A model generated the notes under the pieces. It saw nothing but the letters and a program-made list of their open reading frames with translations, ran no database searches and had not been told where the DNA came from. DNA of 7,642 nucleotides from Alphaproteobacteria bacterium (GTDB lineage: Bacteria; Pseudomonadota; Alphaproteobacteria; UBA8366): the NCBI GenBank assembly GCA_029861675.1, contig JAOTYV010000238.1:1-7642 (forward strand), in the 5' to 3' direction. This document shows positions 6,219 to 7,642 of this stretch, in pieces. The position numbers and the translations under genes are program-made. How positions within the stretch are numbered: the first letter of the stretch is position 1; every line of letters starts with the position of its first letter.

Positions 6219-7286
6219 CTATTTTTTCATGCTGGCTTTCTTAGCCGTAGCAAGAACCAGATCGAGAAGCTCGCGGGCCGGAACCTGGCCTTCGTTATCC
6301 TTGACCCACTTTTCCCAAACCGGCTTGCCCGCCACTTTGCGGAATTCCGCCATTTGGGCTTCGGGAATCTTCACCGCTTTAAGATTGGCGTTCTTGCCCC
6401 ATTTGGCGAGGTTGATCTTGTCCTTCGCCGCGTAGGCGGCTTTCTGCGCTTCCGAAGCGCCTTTCTTCACATCGCTCAGCACCTTCTTGTACCGCCCGTC
6501 GAGCGATCCGTAGGCCGTCTTGTTAAAGACGATCGGACAGTTCACCGTGCCCAGCGACATGTTGGTCGTGTACCATTCGGCAATCTCGTCCAGCTTGTAG
6601 GCCGCGAAGGTGTAGGTGAACGGGAAGCCGATGGCATCGACCGTACCGCGCTGCAATGCGGTATAGGTTTCGGATGCCGGCATGGTCGTCGGTACGGCGC
6701 CGATCGCCTTGGCGGCGGCGCCCATGCCGCCGAGCGCCCGCAGCCGCTTGCCCTTGAAATCGGCAACCGATGCCGGCGGCTTGCCGCGGCCCATGTATTC
6801 ATACTGCGGCAACACGTTCGACATGAACAAAATGGCGTTCCACTTGCCGATGTCTTTTTGCGCCGCGGGATGGTTGTAGATCTTGTTGTGCACCTCGAGC
6901 ATGATGTCGAGATTGTCGAGCGGCAGGAACGGCAGGTCGAGCACGTTCAATGCGCGATTCTTGCCCGGATGGTAGGAGGCGCAGAACAGCGCGGCTTCAA
7001 ATGCACCGACGGAAATACCGTCGAGGTTTTCCTTACCCTTCGACAGCTGGTCGCCATAATAGAGTTTGATGTTGAAGTTGCCGCAGGTCCGCTCTTTCAC
7101 CGTCTTGGAAATGTATTCCAGACCTTCGGTGAAGGCGCGGCGCTTGCCCCAGAGGGACAGCCGCCAGTTTACCTTCGGACCATCGCAGACCTTTTCAGCG
7201 GCAACCGCGGTCGTCGTCACGGCGGCCCCGGAAAACGCAAATGACGCAAGTGCGAGCGACACAGCGCTGACTGTAAGCTTTCTCAT
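6219..7286 (-). CDS. dctP: TRAP transporter substrate-binding protein (DctP family)
   Basis: The 355-residue protein starts with a clear signal peptide (MRK, hydrophobic core 5-22, likely cleavage after AVA or VAA at residues 29-30), so it is periplasmic. The start at 7286 has an AGGGAGAA ribosome binding site about 10 bases upstream. The body follows the DctP fold: LYYGDQLSKGKENLDGISVGAFEAA (76-99), then DFKGKRLRALGG (177-187). Arg183 aligns with the Arg that in known TRAP binding proteins forms the salt bridge to the substrate carboxylate. ETYTALQRGTVDAIGFPF (206-223) follows. This predicts an organic acid ligand, but its type is unknown. Cys34 and Cys69 lie near the N-terminus and could form a disulfide, which is less common in this family. 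It is the first gene of the transporter unit. Confidence 0.95.
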   Translation of the reverse strand: MRKLTVSAVSLALASFAFSGAAVTTTAVAAEKVCDGPKVNWRLSLWGKRRAFTEGLEYISKTVKERTCGNFNIKLYYGDQLSKGKENLDGISVGAFEAALFCASYHPGKNRALNVLDLPFLPLDNLDIMLEVHNKIYNHPAAQKDIGKWNAILFMSNVLPQYEYMGRGKPPASVADFKGKRLRALGGMGAAAKAIGAVPTTMPASETYTALQRGTVDAIGFPFTYTFAAYKLDEIAEWYTTNMSLGTVNCPIVFNKTAYGSLDGRYKKVLSDVKKGASEAQKAAYAAKDKINLAKWGKNANLKAVKIPEAQMAEFRKVAGKPVWEKWVKDNEGQVPARELLDLVLATAKKASMKK

Positions 7287-7642
7287 AGAATTAGTTCTCC
7301 CTGTTGAACGAAAGAATTTCGTTTTTTCTTCAAGTCGCCGGTAAACGCAAGCATTCCGGCAACATTAGGCCACACCATTCTTGGTGTTAGCTCTGCGTGA
7401 AGCCGACCCTAACGTGGTTTGGCCTTGGCATCAAACATCAATATGACCGCCCGTCACCGCAGTCCAGGCACCATAGATGAGGGCCTACCGGCACATATGG
7501 GACCAGCCCATAGAGCGAGTAAACGACGCTTCGGTCGCTCCCTATGGGGTTGCTGAAACACCAGCATCGGCCGGGCGGCATGCGTCGGCTCGATGACATT
7601 TTGGTGGTGTCGTAGCGGCATTACCGCAGGACCCTGATCCAG
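7287..7642. other. dctP upstream region and unassigned right edge
   Basis: No recognisable gene lies in these 356 bases. The part near dctP (7287-7440) should hold its promoter; I see no convincing -35/-10 pair. A 6-bp hairpin, ACACCA (7372-7377) with TGGTGT (7382-7387) and a 4-base loop, lies 86 bases before the ATG. Further right are more inverted repeats, listed separately. A minus-strand frame stays open from the window edge at 7642 to a stop at 7454-7456 (62 codons), but its product resembles nothing I know and looks like chance. Confidence 0.5.
7507..7548. repeat. Interrupted inverted repeat, 7 + 5 bp
   Basis: CCCATAG (7507-7513) pairs with CTATGGG (7542-7548), and directly inside it AGCGA (7514-7518) pairs with TCGCT (7535-7539), with two unpaired C on the right arm. 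The loop is 16 bases. It is flanked by smaller inverted repeats: TGGG/CCCA (7498-7510, partly overlapping) and TGCTG/CAGCA (7551-7566). It may be the terminator or end region of an element beyond the window, but no T-run or transposase is visible. Confidence 0.4.

Noticed and set aside
6354..7244. 296-codon plus-strand frame
   Set aside because: It is antisense to dctP, which has a signal peptide and the full family pattern.
7406..7434. Possible minus-strand promoter, TTGATG - 17 bases - TAGGGT, ahead of dctP
   Set aside because: Only 4 of 6 and 3 of 6 consensus matches; such pairs are expected by chance in this length.

Overview
The window is GC-rich, with long signal-peptide-bearing genes and TRAP and CoA-transferase genes of a kind common in Alphaproteobacteria. 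A Rhodospirillales or Rhizobiales relative is my best guess, made from gene content and codon style only; no rRNA, tRNA or other taxonomic marker is present. No CRISPR array, tRNA, intact mobile element or phage gene was seen.

Left part, plus strand (1-1510): two cell-envelope genes. The first is the 3' part of an LTXXQ (Spy/CpxP-like) periplasmic protein whose start lies outside the window. After a leader that can fold into a two-tier hairpin comes an exported protein. Its middle is a run of 15 very basic hexapeptide repeats, then a His-rich stretch, then a C-terminal domain like the Rickettsia 17 kDa/RT0821 surface antigen. A strong hairpin with a T-rich tail at 1470-1510 ends this unit.

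Middle, minus strand (3962 down to 1510): a compact unit read cupin -> GctA-like CoA-transferase subunit -> CaiB/BaiF class III CoA-transferase -> remnant of an acyl-CoA dehydrogenase. Cupin and GctA-like genes share a TGATG stop/start. The GctA-like protein is about 70-100 residues shorter than its relatives and has no partner subunit here. The dehydrogenase is reduced to its last 35-40 codons.

Right part, minus strand (7286 down to 4158): a complete tripartite TRAP transporter, dctP (periplasmic binding protein), dctQ (small membrane subunit) and dctM (large membrane subunit). A hairpin lies between dctP and dctQ, dctQ and dctM share a TAATG overlap, and a terminator-like hairpin follows dctM.

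Together the minus-strand genes look like an uptake and activation module: TRAP imports an organic acid, a CoA-transferase makes its CoA thioester, and an acyl-CoA dehydrogenase, now lost locally, would have oxidised it. The substrate cannot be read from the sequence. The last ~356 bases (7287-7642) hold the dctP upstream region and several inverted repeats, with no gene I can recognise.
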